Assembly: GCA_030849465.1 (NCBI GenBank)
Contig: JARVLF010000017.1
Span: 710,475 to 774,474, forward strand
Direction: 5' to 3'
Length of the DNA: 64,000 nt
Source of the DNA: Moesziomyces globuligerus
Taxonomy: Eukaryota; Basidiomycota; Ustilaginomycetes; Ustilaginales; Ustilaginaceae
The position numbers were made by a program, and so were the translations under genes. The first letter of the stretch is position 1. Each line of letters begins with the position of its first letter. The notes below the pieces were generated by a model. The model ran no database searches and was not told the origin of the DNA. It saw only the letters and a list, made by a program, of their open reading frames with translations. This document shows positions 20,469-29,957 of the stretch, one piece after another.

Positions 20469-21503
20469 ATGAACTCTGTCAAGAAGGTCCTTTCGCGCCG
20501 CTCGCACTCGGACGACTCGTCGGACGACGGTCGTCTCTCTTCCTCCACCGCCCCCACCTCGAACCCCGGTTCGCCCCAGACCCGCCAGAAGGAGATGGGC
20601 ACGCTCGGCGGTGCTGGTGTCGGCGCTGCTGGTGTCGGTGCTGCTACCACCACCACCCGCACCGACGGCACGCAAACCCGCGAGTCGACCGGTCAGAAGG
20701 TCGCCGACAAGGTTGAGCACGGTCTCGGCCGCTCGGCCGACGTGCACGCCAAGGACGGCAGCATCCGCCACAAGCACGGCCACGACGTGATGACCAACAA
20801 GCACCTCGACCTCTCGAACGGCGAGGTGGTGCAGGACGTGCAGCACCTGGCGCCCGTCACGCACCAGACTCACCAGAGGCACGAGGTCGAGGAGGTCCTC
20901 CGCGAGAAGGAGCACCACCGCCACGTCCACCACATCCAGCACCACACCCAGCCCGTCCTCGACTCGGAGCACGCCGCCGAGCAGCGTCACTCCAAGATCC
21001 ACCCGGTCACCAAGGTCCACGAGACCCACGCCTCGACCGACAAGGATGCTACCCTCCTCACCTCGGTTGCTGGCAAGCACGCCGACCAGTACGCCGAGGC
21101 TCCCATCCACCGCCAGGTCGTCGACAAGGGTGAGACGGTCAAGGAGCACATCCACCACCACATCCACAACGTGGTGCAGCCCATCATCCAGAAGGACAGC
21201 CACGAGTACCACCGCATCCAGACCACCATCCCTACGCACGTGGTGACGCACGAGGCTCCCATCGTGCACGAGTCGACGCACCACAAGCCCGTCACCAAGG
21301 ACGAGTTCCTCAGCGGCGGCGGCAACCTCACCAACAGCCTGCGCTCGATCCACGACGCCAAGCTGCTCAACACGGGCAAGTGCGACCGCAAGGTCGACGG
21401 CATCGCCGAGAAGCTCGAGCGCGAACTCGGCATCAAGCCCACCCTCACCTCGACCGCCGACGTCACCCCCACCACCACCACCACCACCGCCACCCGTGTC
21501 TAA
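20469..21503 (+). CDS. Histidine-rich basidiomycete allergen-like stress protein
   Basis: 344 residues, hydrophilic throughout, with no signal peptide, membrane span or cysteine-rich part (one Cys only). The sequence is dominated by His, Val, Glu and Lys with recurring phrases: EHIHHHIHNVVQPIIQKDSH, THVVTHEAPIVHEST, and VHHIQHHTQPVLDSEH. It ends in a Thr run. Proteins of this kind in basidiomycetes and other fungi are annotated as 'allergen', and some are induced by stress; the biochemical role is not known. The His clusters could bind metal ions, which is inference only. The TATA box and strongly biased codons point to high expression. Confidence 0.7.
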   Translation: MNSVKKVLSRRSHSDDSSDDGRLSSSTAPTSNPGSPQTRQKEMGTLGGAGVGAAGVGAATTTTRTDGTQTRESTGQKVADKVEHGLGRSADVHAKDGSIRHKHGHDVMTNKHLDLSNGEVVQDVQHLAPVTHQTHQRHEVEEVLREKEHHRHVHHIQHHTQPVLDSEHAAEQRHSKIHPVTKVHETHASTDKDATLLTSVAGKHADQYAEAPIHRQVVDKGETVKEHIHHHIHNVVQPIIQKDSHEYHRIQTTIPTHVVTHEAPIVHESTHHKPVTKDEFLSGGGNLTNSLRSIHDAKLLNTGKCDRKVDGIAEKLERELGIKPTLTSTADVTPTTTTTTATRV

Positions 21504-21879
21504 TCGCGACGAGCGACTTACTTCAAACGCAACGCAACAGTGATAACCCAAAGATATCCCCTGCAAAGCACGTAGCATACCAGTTCCCGCCCGCTTGTTC
21601 TTCTTCGTAGTTTCCACTTTTTTTTTTCTTTTAATTCGTGTTTCGTCCTGCCTCGCAACCTTGTGCGTCGTGTGTGTGATCAACTTGGCCCGGCCTCAGG
21701 GATGGGTTTGGCTTCAGCATCGTCTGGCGCGTCTGGCAACGTTGCAAGCACGTCTTGCAGGAAAGCATCTGGCGGCAGAATGCCCTGCTTGTCGCTGCAA
21801 GCCACGGTGGCACAAGGCAAGGAGTCGGTGAGTACATGCACGGATTCAGATCAGCAGGCTACGGGGTGGTAGGGAGGAC
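21504..21879. other. 376 bp between the convergent allergen-like and STEEP1-family genes
   Basis: No gene is seen. It includes a T-rich run near 21,618-21,631 that may serve 3' end formation of the allergen-like transcript. Confidence 0.5.
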
Positions 21880-22365
21880 CTACGTGAGGGCGCCGGGGAG
21901 GAGGTAGGTGAATTTGCCGCCGCTCTTGAGCGGGGGCGGGGTGTGTTCGTATCCGATCTGAAGGTTGCAGCGCGAGCAGTGGAAAGGGAACTGTTTCTCC
22001 ACCGCTCCATCCGGTCTGTTGCACCGTCCCGGATCGTCTCGTTAGTATGCATCTGTTGTGAGCACGAGCACGGCATCTCGCACGACGACTCACCTCCTGA
22101 TGAGCTTGGGCTGGGACTGGGCGGCGCTGATCTTGAAGACGCGCGCCCTGCGGACGGGTTGGGGCGCGCCTGTGATCGAGTAGGGCGGCGAGTCGAGGCA
22201 GCGGAGCACGCGCGCCTGGTCGAGCGGCCGAACGGGCAACGACGAGAGCGGCCGATCGCAGACGAGCGCGAACTCGCCGCAGAGGCAGTAGTAGATATTG
22301 AGCGCGGCGCGTGTGCGCTCGAAACGACCCGACTCGCGTGCGTGTGCATGCGATGTGCTCGACAT
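21880..22365 (-). CDS. STEEP1 (CXorf56/UPF0428) family protein, one intron
   Basis: Read as complement(join(21880..22015,22094..22365)), 135 residues. Exon 1 carries the family opening LNIYYCLCGEFALVCDRPLS followed by LPVRPLDQARVL; exon 2 gives RRPDGAVEKQFPFHCSRCNL followed by QIGYEHT. This reproduces the family pattern of a YYCLCG motif, a 'RRP.G.E.Q' hinge and a CxxC pair. The 78-bp intron (22016-22093) has a GTGAGT donor, a perfect TACTAAC branch site and a CAG acceptor. The protein ends soon after GKFTYLLPGALT. In animals STEEP1 helps STING leave the ER. Fungi have no STING pathway of that kind, so the ancestral job must be another one, possibly in ER-to-Golgi transport or splicing-linked functions (inference). 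It diverges from SMC4. Confidence 0.85.
22016..22093 (-). other. Intron of the STEEP1-family gene
   Basis: GTGAGT donor, TACTAAC branch site in the second half, and CAG acceptor. Splicing restores the Arg codon across the junction and brings in the conserved Cys-x-x-Cys exon. Confidence 0.88.
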
Positions 22366-22795
22366 TGCCCCAGCACGACCAGAGATGCCAAGGTGGTGTT
22401 GGAGGGAGGAGGAGAAGGGGGGTGTGTGCGCGTGTGTCGTGCGAGAAGCAGCGGATGTGGAGGTGCGGCACGTGATGTGGTGTGCGCGCGTCGAAAGTCG
22501 AGTGAGCGCAATTTAGCGCCAATTCGGGCTCAGTCGGCGTAAAGCTGAATGCGCGCGCCGCCGAAAAAACACAACCAAAGCCGAGACGCGTTCGCGTTCA
22601 AGCCAGAGCCACTCAATGAGCCACTCAAGGCTGAGCCAAAGCAACACTTTTTTGCCGCCCCAGAGAGCAACACCGCCAGCACATCCATCACCCCTCTCGT
22701 CACCTCCATCCGCCATCCAACCGGACCACCACCACCACCACCACCACCACCGCCACCACCACGCGTTCGCATCCAATCGCATACACACACTCACC
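22366..22795. promoter_or_regulatory. 430-bp divergent promoter (STEEP1-family gene / SMC4) with a CCA repeat
   Basis: This is the space between the two divergent starts. A (CCA)n/(ACC)n tract lies at about 22,725-22,761, just before the SMC4 start, probably in its leader. The SMC4 frame is open upstream to an ATG at 22,616, but this part is low-complexity Pro/His and probably untranslated. Confidence 0.55.
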
Positions 22796-25700
22796 ATGCC
22801 GCCCCGTAGAGCGGCCGCTGCCAAGGCACGCGACTCCATCGCATCCAACGCTTCGTCCACATCCTCCGCCTCCGCCTCCGCCTCCGCCTCTCCCTCGCTC
22901 CAGGCACGCGCCTCGCGCACCTCCAGATCCTCCACAACGGCCAACCCCAAATCCACCACCGCAGCACGTTCGCGCAGGCGCATCCAAAGCTCAGAAGACG
23001 AAGATGAACAAGACGAGAGCCAAGACGATGACGACGAGGATCACGACGACCAAGAGAGCGACGCACCCGACACTCCACTAAAGCCAGCCTCCCGATCGCG
23101 CTCCCAGAAGACCGCTGCGAGTAGCACCTCCTCGCGTGCTCCCGCACCTCGAGCTCGCGCTTCCGCCTCCTCAGCCAAGTCCACAGCGCCCCCGGCAAAG
23201 ACGTCCAGGTCGCGCGCCAAACAAGTGGTCGAGAGCGAAGACGAAGAAGAGGAGCAGGACGACGAGGAGGACGAGGTAGACGAGTCGCTCAGCGTTGATC
23301 GCGACGAACTAGCCTCGGACGAACAAGAGCAGGAGGAGGACCAAGAGGAGGATGAAGACGAGGAAGAGGACGAGGAAGACGAAGCCATCCAGTCGCCCTC
23401 GGCCCGTCGCGTATCCAAGCCGACTTCTGCCAAAGGCGCAAAACAGGCTCCAGCCAGCCGGGCGCCTGCATCTTCCAGCGTCCAGCACGTAGACGAGAAA
23501 GACTCTGACGCGGAGTCCGACGACTCCGAGTCCTCGTTCAAGGAGGCCCGTACGGGCACCCCCGAGCCTAACGAGGCCACCGATTCGGCCCTCAATCCAC
23601 CCCAAACACCCTCGTCCAACCTCCTCAAGCAGATTGCCACACCAGCAAAGCCCGCTGCACCCGCCGGTCCGCTCAAGCGTCTCGTCATTCACAAGATGGT
23701 CCTCATCGACTTCAAATCCTATGCCGGTCGTCAGGAGATCGGTCCCTTCCACAAATCCTTCTCCAGCGTCGTCGGCCCCAACGGAAGCGGAAAGAGCAAC
23801 GTCATCGACTCCCTCCTCTTCGTCTTCGGCTGGAGAGCTTCCAAGATGCGTCAGGGTAAACTCTCCGAGCTCATCCACAACTCGGCTGGCAAGGAGAACC
23901 TGCCCCACTGCAGCGTCGAGGTCTGGTTCCGCGAGATCATCGACGCGCCCGGCGACGCCTTCACCGTCGTCCCCGGCAGCAAGCTCGTCGTCTCCCGCAC
24001 CGCCTACCGCAACAACACCTCCCAGTACTTTATCAACGCGCGCAAATCCAACTTCACCGAAGCCACGTCCCTCCTCAAGGCTAAAGGCATCGACCTCGAC
24101 CACAAGCGCTTCCTCATCCTCCAGGGCGAGGTCGAGTCCATCGCTCAGATGCCTCCACGCGCAAAAAACGAGCACGAGGAGGGCCTCCTCGAGTACCTCG
24201 AAGACATCATCGGCACCAGCTGCTTCAAGACGCCCATCGAGGAGCACGCAAAACTCGTCGACGAGGCCAACGAGCGCAGAGCTGAGAAGCTCGGTCGTCT
24301 CAAGATCGTCCAGAAGGAAAAGGACGCCCTCGAGGCCAAGAAGCGCCAGGCAGAGGAATTCCTCCGCTACCAGAACGAGCTCACCCATCTCCAGTCCACC
24401 CTCTGGCAGGTCTACATCCTCGAGTGCCGCGACAACATCAAGGTCGCCACCGACGCCATCGCAAAGCTCCACGCACGCCTCGCCGACGAGGTCGAGAAGC
24501 ACTCGGGCTCCAAGGCCGAGATCGAAGAGCTCGAGGCCGAGTACAAGGCGCTCGCCAAGGAGTTTGACAGCATCGCCCGCAGCAGCGAAAAGGTGGTCAA
24601 GGAGCTCGCCCGCTTCGAAAAGGAGGACGTCCAGCTCCAGGAGAAGCGCAAGCATCTCGAGTCCAAGAAGAAGAAGCTCGCAAAGGCCATCGCAGACGAC
24701 CGCCACGCCGCCTCCGAGGCCCGAGCCACCGCCTCCGACTCGGCCCACAAGATCGAAAAGGAGGAGGCCGCGCTCCGCAAGCTCGAGGCCTCGCTCGAAC
24801 ACGAAGAGGCCGAGCTCGAAAAGGTCAGAGACTCGCTCAAGGGCAAGACGGAGAAGTTCAGCCGCGCCATCGAGGTCAAGCAGCGCGAGCTTCAGCCCTG
24901 GACGGCCAAGATCAGCGACAAGGTGGCCGCCAAGAACGTCGCCCAGGAGGAGCGCGATCTGCTCGCCGGCCGCGGCGCTCAGGTCGAGGCCAACATCGCC
25001 GAGGCCAAAGAGGCGCTGCGCAACCTCGAGCTCGACAACGAGACCAAGCACGCAGAGGTGGAGAGCCTCAACCAGGAGCGAAGCGCTCTCGAAAACAAGA
25101 TCGCCTCGTGCCAGAAGCAGCTCAACGAGATGAAGCAGCAAGAGTCCGCACTGCGCTCCAAGGTCGTCTCGGCACGGTCCAAGGCCGACGAGGCACGCCA
25201 GAGCGTCAGCGCCAGCCGCTCGCGCGGCGACGTCCTCTCGAGCCTCACGCGCCAGGCTGAACTCGGCATGATCAAGGGCTTCCACGGCCGCCTCGGCAAC
25301 CTCGGTGTCATCGACGACAAGTACGACGTCGCCATCAGCACCGCCTGCCCGGGGCTCAACAACATCGTCGTCGACTCGGTCGACTGCGGTCAGGCTTGCA
25401 TCGAGCACCTGCGCAAGAACAACCTCGGTCGCGCCAACTTTGTCCTGCTCAACAGCCTCGGCATTAACGCAGCGGCGCTGGCGCCCATCGACACGCCCGA
25501 AAACGTGCCGCGCCTCTTTGACCTCGTCAAGCCCCGCGAGCCTCGCTTTGCCGCCGCCTTCTACCACCAGCTGCGCGACACGCTCGTAGCCAAAGACCTC
25601 GCCCACGCCAACCGCATCGCCTACGGTGCCAAGCGCTGGCGCGTCGTCACGCTCGACGGCCAACTCATCGACAAGAGCGGTACCATGTCCGGCGGTGGCA

Positions 25701-27790
25701 ACAAGGTCTCGCGCGGCGCCATGAGCTCCAAGTTTGCAGCGGACGAGGTGTCGCCCGAGCAGCTCCAGCGCCTGGAGCGCGATCGCGACGCCGTCGAGGA
25801 ATCGCTGCGCGGCCACGTCACCTCGATGAAGACGGTCGAGTCGCTGCTCGAAGGCCATCGCAACCGTGCGCCGCAGATCGAGGTGGCGCTGGACAAGATC
25901 CGCATGGACCTCGAGAGCGGCGAGCAGCGCGTGCGCGAGGCCAAGAGGCGTGTCAAGGAGCTCGAGGCCGAGAGCAAGCCCGATGCCGGCGACGCCTCGC
26001 GCATCGCCGAGCTCGACCGCCAGATCGGCTCGCTGGACAAGGAGATCGCCAAGCTCACCGAGAAGAGCTCGGCCATCGAGGCCGACATCGAGGCGCTGCA
26101 GGAGAAGATCCTCGAGGCCGGCGGTGTCGAGCTGCGCACGCAGAACAGCAAGGTGGAGAGCATCAAGGAGAAGATCGAGCTCTCGTCCGAACTCACCACC
26201 AAGGCCGAGGTGGCCAAGTCCAAGGCGGAGAAGGACGGCGTCAAGCTCGACAAGTCGCTCGAGAAGAACGAGGCGCAGCTCGCCGAGCTCGATGGCGAGC
26301 TGGAGCAGCTGCGCGAGGACATTGCAGCAAAGGCAGCCGAGGCCGAGGGCGTACGCACCAAGGTCGAAGAGCAGCAGCATCTGATGGACACCAAGGCAGA
26401 GGAGCGCGACGAGCTCAAGGCGCAGCTCGACGAGCGCTCCGAGTCGGCCAACTCGTTCCGCGCGCTCGAGATGGAGATCAAGCAGAAGCTCGAGGACAAC
26501 GAGCGCGTGCACAGCGACAACGAGAAGCGCCTCAAGCACTGGCAGGAGAAGCTCGCCACCTTGGTGCTGCATCAGGTCGACGACGAGGATGAGGAGGACG
26601 ACGACGACGCGGCTGCTGCTGCCAAGGACGGCGAAGAGGACGGCGAGGCTGGCGAGGCTGGTGCGAAGCGTTCCAAGTCGGCGAGCAAGAAGCGCGCTGC
26701 GGCCAAGGTCGAGGGTGGCGACGACGAAGCGATCGAGGAAGAAGACGAGGAGGACGAGGATGCGGCGCTGGCGTTGCCCGAGTATGCCGAGGACGAGCTG
26801 CGTGCGATCAACAAGGATTCGACCAAGGCGCAGATCGTGTTCTACGAGGAGAAGGTGTCGCAGGGCTCGGCCAACATGTCGGTGCTGGCCGAGTACCGCA
26901 AGCGCGAGGCCGAGTTTCTGGCGCGTGCCAAGGATCTGGAGGCGACGACGCAGGAGCGCGACGGTGCCAAGCAGAGGTACGACGATCTGCGCAAGCAGCG
27001 TCTGGAGAACTTTATGGCTGGCTTCAGCGTGATCTCGTCCAAGCTCAAGGAGATGTACCAGACGATCACGCTGGGCGGCAATGCGGAGCTGGAGCTGGTG
27101 GACTCGCTGGATCCGTTTGCGGAGGGCATCCTGTTTTCGGTCATGCCGCCTAAAAAGTCGTGGAAGAACATCTCGAATCTGTCGGGAGGAGAGAAGACGC
27201 TGTCGTCGCTGGCGCTCGTGTTTGCGCTGCACGCCTACAAGCCGACGCCCGTGTACGTGATGGACGAGATCGATGCGGCGCTCGACTTCCGCAACGTGTC
27301 GATCGTGGCCAACCTCATCCGCGAACGCACCAAGGGCGGCCAGTTTATCATCATCTCGCTGCGCAACAACATGTTTGAGCTCTCGTCGCGCCTCATCGGC
27401 GTGTACAAGACGGCCAACTGCACCAAATCGCTCACCATCGACAACACCGAGTTGCTCGCCGCCGAGCCGGTCTCGAAGCCAGCACCACGCATGAGTGTGG
27501 CTGCGTCGCCCGCGGCGACACCGCAGATGGTGGCGGCGACTCCGCGCGCGGGTCAGGGGAGGATGGTTCCCAAGACACCCGCGCCCGCATCGCATGCGTC
27601 GTCGCAGCTGGATCTCAACCGCCTCATGACGCCCGCGTTGGGCAAGACTCCTTCCTCGGTCCTCCAGCGCTCGCGCATGCACAACGCCCTCACCCCGGCG
27701 TTTGCAAAGGTCAGCAAACCTCCCAACTTCTCCACCGCAGCCTCGAAGCGCAGCGTCTCCCAAACCATACCTCCCACCACCGCCAACTAG
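22796..27790 (+). CDS. SMC4: Condensin subunit Smc4 (SMC ATPase)
   Basis: 1664 residues from the ATG at 22,796 (context CACCATGCC, then MPPRRAAAAKAR). An ATG 60 codons upstream is in frame but adds only Pro/His low complexity. The N-terminal ~290 residues are acidic and Ser-rich. The SMC head opens with VLIDFKSYAGRQEIGPFHKSF and Walker A GPNGSGKS (about 327-334); 'GPFHK' and 'LSELIHNSAGKEN' are typical of Smc4. Long coiled coils flank a hinge at about 820-970 (GFHGRLGNLGVIDDKYDVAI). An acidic insert (about 1261-1330) interrupts the second coil. The signature LSGGEKTLSSLALVF (about 1461) and Walker B VYVMDEIDAALDF (about 1486) close the ATPase. A basic/Ser-rich tail of ~100 residues follows. 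Smc4 pairs with Smc2 in condensin to compact chromosomes. Confidence 0.96.
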   Translation: MPPRRAAAAKARDSIASNASSTSSASASASASPSLQARASRTSRSSTTANPKSTTAARSRRRIQSSEDEDEQDESQDDDDEDHDDQESDAPDTPLKPASRSRSQKTAASSTSSRAPAPRARASASSAKSTAPPAKTSRSRAKQVVESEDEEEEQDDEEDEVDESLSVDRDELASDEQEQEEDQEEDEDEEEDEEDEAIQSPSARRVSKPTSAKGAKQAPASRAPASSSVQHVDEKDSDAESDDSESSFKEARTGTPEPNEATDSALNPPQTPSSNLLKQIATPAKPAAPAGPLKRLVIHKMVLIDFKSYAGRQEIGPFHKSFSSVVGPNGSGKSNVIDSLLFVFGWRASKMRQGKLSELIHNSAGKENLPHCSVEVWFREIIDAPGDAFTVVPGSKLVVSRTAYRNNTSQYFINARKSNFTEATSLLKAKGIDLDHKRFLILQGEVESIAQMPPRAKNEHEEGLLEYLEDIIGTSCFKTPIEEHAKLVDEANERRAEKLGRLKIVQKEKDALEAKKRQAEEFLRYQNELTHLQSTLWQVYILECRDNIKVATDAIAKLHARLADEVEKHSGSKAEIEELEAEYKALAKEFDSIARSSEKVVKELARFEKEDVQLQEKRKHLESKKKKLAKAIADDRHAASEARATASDSAHKIEKEEAALRKLEASLEHEEAELEKVRDSLKGKTEKFSRAIEVKQRELQPWTAKISDKVAAKNVAQEERDLLAGRGAQVEANIAEAKEALRNLELDNETKHAEVESLNQERSALENKIASCQKQLNEMKQQESALRSKVVSARSKADEARQSVSASRSRGDVLSSLTRQAELGMIKGFHGRLGNLGVIDDKYDVAISTACPGLNNIVVDSVDCGQACIEHLRKNNLGRANFVLLNSLGINAAALAPIDTPENVPRLFDLVKPREPRFAAAFYHQLRDTLVAKDLAHANRIAYGAKRWRVVTLDGQLIDKSGTMSGGGNKVSRGAMSSKFAADEVSPEQLQRLERDRDAVEESLRGHVTSMKTVESLLEGHRNRAPQIEVALDKIRMDLESGEQRVREAKRRVKELEAESKPDAGDASRIAELDRQIGSLDKEIAKLTEKSSAIEADIEALQEKILEAGGVELRTQNSKVESIKEKIELSSELTTKAEVAKSKAEKDGVKLDKSLEKNEAQLAELDGELEQLREDIAAKAAEAEGVRTKVEEQQHLMDTKAEERDELKAQLDERSESANSFRALEMEIKQKLEDNERVHSDNEKRLKHWQEKLATLVLHQVDDEDEEDDDDAAAAAKDGEEDGEAGEAGAKRSKSASKKRAAAKVEGGDDEAIEEEDEEDEDAALALPEYAEDELRAINKDSTKAQIVFYEEKVSQGSANMSVLAEYRKREAEFLARAKDLEATTQERDGAKQRYDDLRKQRLENFMAGFSVISSKLKEMYQTITLGGNAELELVDSLDPFAEGILFSVMPPKKSWKNISNLSGGEKTLSSLALVFALHAYKPTPVYVMDEIDAALDFRNVSIVANLIRERTKGGQFIIISLRNNMFELSSRLIGVYKTANCTKSLTIDNTELLAAEPVSKPAPRMSVAASPAATPQMVAATPRAGQGRMVPKTPAPASHASSQLDLNRLMTPALGKTPSSVLQRSRMHNALTPAFAKVSKPPNFSTAASKRSVSQTIPPTTAN

Positions 27791-28141
27791 GCGCAGTAGT
27801 GCCGATTTCACCAAGTGTATTTGTAGTTTCATACGGATCAAGGCTCTCATCGTTACGGCTTGTGGCAGAGGTGTGTGTGGGGATGCGATGGAAGAGGAAG
27901 AGGTGCAATGGTGAGATGCAGGACAAAGTGATGTCGGGGCCGAGTCTTTAGCGAACCAAGCCGGTCTATGCGATGGGTAAAAGGGGGCGGGGTGGATCGA
28001 GTCAAAGTCAGAGGTGCAAAACCGACGCATGCCTTGTCACTCTCTTTCACTCTGTCCTCCATTCTCTCGCGCCGTGCTTACGACGGTTGGTTACTTGGCC
28101 ACTCGACGCACCATGCGCGCGTGTGCACATTCGGAGAGCTT
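27791..28141. other. 351 bp between convergent SMC4 and the SDR-fold gene
   Basis: Only 3' flanking sequence is present. No gene, repeat or RNA was seen. Confidence 0.5.
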
Positions 28142-29686
28142 TTATTGAGAGTCGGTGGGATGGGCACGTTTGATCTTACCTCCGAGCAGGCCGATGCGGT
28201 TTTCAAGACGCTCCTCCTCGTCAGTCCAGAGTTGTGCCCACCGCTCGTGCGCCTCGACGTCGACCTTGACCTCCAACCTCGCAGGTAGCACTGGCCGGAC
28301 AATGCGCGCTTCCCGATACAGCTCAACCGCTACCATCGGCTCGTGTAGCCTCACGCGCGCATCCGCATCCACCACACCCCTCCCTCCATCTACCCCTGCG
28401 CGTTCCCCTGCGCGTTCCCCTGCGCGTTCCCCTGCGCGTTCAGCTTTGGACGTGGCGCGTTTGAGGACGGGATGCGTTCTGGCGTTGGGTTGCATCTTGC
28501 GCGCGGTGGCCCAGACGACGCTATTGGCCGCCGTCGCCGGCGATTTGGCCAGCAGCCACACCACAGGCCACACCAGCATGAGCACCAGACCGCGCAGCAC
28601 GACGCGGACGAGGTGAACAAGGCGCGCGAGCGGGTTGGTGGAAGCGGCTTGTTGGGGTGGCGGCAGGAAGGTGTCGATGATGTCGGCGTTGCGTTCAAAG
28701 CCGGCGCAGACGTTGATGACGGCGATGTTGCTGCGTGTGCGCGGCGCCGGTGCGGAAGGCTGGTTGGCCTGCACGTCGATGCCGGGCAGCTTGGTGCGTG
28801 GACGTGGATCGGCCTCGGCCAGCAAATCCACCCTTCGCTGCAACTCGACACTGAGCGCATACCAGCGCAGCGACGCCGCCCCCACCAGCGCCGAATAACT
28901 CGCCTCGGCCAGCTTCTTCAACGTCACCCCGTTCCGCGCGCTCCGCGCCTGGCCGGCCGCCTCCTTCGCCTGTGGTTCCGAGGCAGGCGGAGCGAGGAGG
29001 TCAAAGTGATTCACGCCCGCAGCGTAGAAGGGCGAGAGGAGCGAGACGATGCGGATCTCGCGCTCGGGCGGCAGCACGAGCAGGCTGCTGAGCAGCGAGT
29101 TGACCAGGTGGAAGCGCGCCAGCACGTGCAGCTGGTAGATGGCCTCGGCCCTCGAGATGGCCATGCGGGTCTGGAGATTGCGCACCTCATGGCGCGAAGG
29201 TGGGAGGAAGAGGAGCGTGTCGAGCCGACGGATGCCCTGCTGCTGCTTCTTGTCGCCTGCATTCCACAGCGCCGCAAACGCCGAGATGCTCTCGAGGCTG
29301 CCGATATCGCACTGCTCGGCGTAGACCAGCTCGGACTGCGTCGAGTCGCGGATAAGGTGTACGAGCTGCACCACGTCCGGCGCAGCTATGTCTGGCGTCA
29401 GCGCGATGATCTGCGCACCGCGATGCGCGAGCGCCGAGACGGCAACGACGCCCAGCGGAGTGAAGGCGCCCGAGGCCACGAGCACCACGCGTCCGTGCAG
29501 ATCGTTGAGATGCTCATCCGCCGCCGCAGGCGCCGGTGCGTCTTTGAGCGGAAGCGGATCGAGGAGCTTGGCACCCTGCGACCAGGTCTTGAGGAACGAG
29601 ATGGCCACGAGCGAGGCGGCGATCGAGGCCCAATACTCGGTGGGCACGGCGGCCGATACCGCCGATGCGAGCAGATGCACCGGCAT
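28142..29686 (-). CDS. Membrane-anchored SDR-fold protein, function unknown
   Basis: 514 residues if it starts at the ATG at 29,684-29,686 (MPVHLLASAVSAAVPTEYWA). An ATG 50 codons upstream (29,836) is in frame but gives a Pro-rich, basic lead that interrupts nothing conserved. After an N-terminal hydrophobic stretch (EYWASIAASLVAISFL) comes a Rossmann-like segment, VVLVASGAFTPLGVVAVSAL followed by AHRGAQIIALT; its glycine pattern is degenerate compared with the usual TGxxxGxG. A second hydrophobic stretch (about 410-435, VVLRGLVLMLVWPVVWLL) is followed by a fourfold ERAG repeat. No clear YxxxK catalytic pair stands out, so it may bind a nucleotide without redox activity. It resembles the fungal SDR-like families with mitochondrial or ER members. 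It diverges from CDK8. Confidence 0.65.
   Translation of the reverse strand: MPVHLLASAVSAAVPTEYWASIAASLVAISFLKTWSQGAKLLDPLPLKDAPAPAAADEHLNDLHGRVVLVASGAFTPLGVVAVSALAHRGAQIIALTPDIAAPDVVQLVHLIRDSTQSELVYAEQCDIGSLESISAFAALWNAGDKKQQQGIRRLDTLLFLPPSRHEVRNLQTRMAISRAEAIYQLHVLARFHLVNSLLSSLLVLPPEREIRIVSLLSPFYAAGVNHFDLLAPPASEPQAKEAAGQARSARNGVTLKKLAEASYSALVGAASLRWYALSVELQRRVDLLAEADPRPRTKLPGIDVQANQPSAPAPRTRSNIAVINVCAGFERNADIIDTFLPPPQQAASTNPLARLVHLVRVVLRGLVLMLVWPVVWLLAKSPATAANSVVWATARKMQPNARTHPVLKRATSKAERAGERAGERAGERAGVDGGRGVVDADARVRLHEPMVAVELYREARIVRPVLPARLEVKVDVEAHERWAQLWTDEEERLENRIGLLGGKIKRAHPTDSQ
28395..28440. repeat. 12-bp coding repeat (four ERAG units)
   Basis: CCTGCGCGTTCC is repeated in exact 12-bp register on the + strand. 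On the minus strand it codes Glu-Arg-Ala-Gly four times in the SDR-fold protein. The copies are identical at the DNA level, so the expansion is recent. Confidence 0.9.
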
Positions 29687-29957
29687 GACGAATCCTGTGC
29701 CGGGAGGTGGTGGTGGTGGTGGTCGTGATGCAGCGAGGCTCGAGGCGCTTGGTGTTGGTCTTGCAAGAGCGAGTTCGGCGACTTTTCCCACTTCCGACTT
29801 CCGCGCGGCTCTTCGACGTTGAAACGCACCGACCATCACCTCTGTGGACCCTGACTTGCCACCTCACCATCTCATCACGCGACCACACGGTCATGGCGCT
29901 GGATCACCCCCTGCAGCTGCCATTCGTGGCAGAACAGCCAGCGTGATCGTACCTACC

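Noticed and set aside
22616..22795. SMC4 starting 60 codons earlier
   Set aside because: The extra part is low-complexity Pro/His from a CCA repeat. The ATG at 22,796 has a better context (CACC) and a coding-like continuation.
23309..28030. A 1573-codon open frame antisense to SMC4
   Set aside because: Its residues (Val/Leu/Asp/Gly-rich, no domain) mirror the third-position bias of SMC4. Long antisense frames occur over nearly all C-rich genes here (for example 9,279-11,789 over FIP1 and 36,442-38,649 over HSP90), so this is codon bias and not a gene.
29844..29957. Longer N-terminus for CDK8
   Set aside because: It begins with GTG, and the ATG at 29,958 has a good context.
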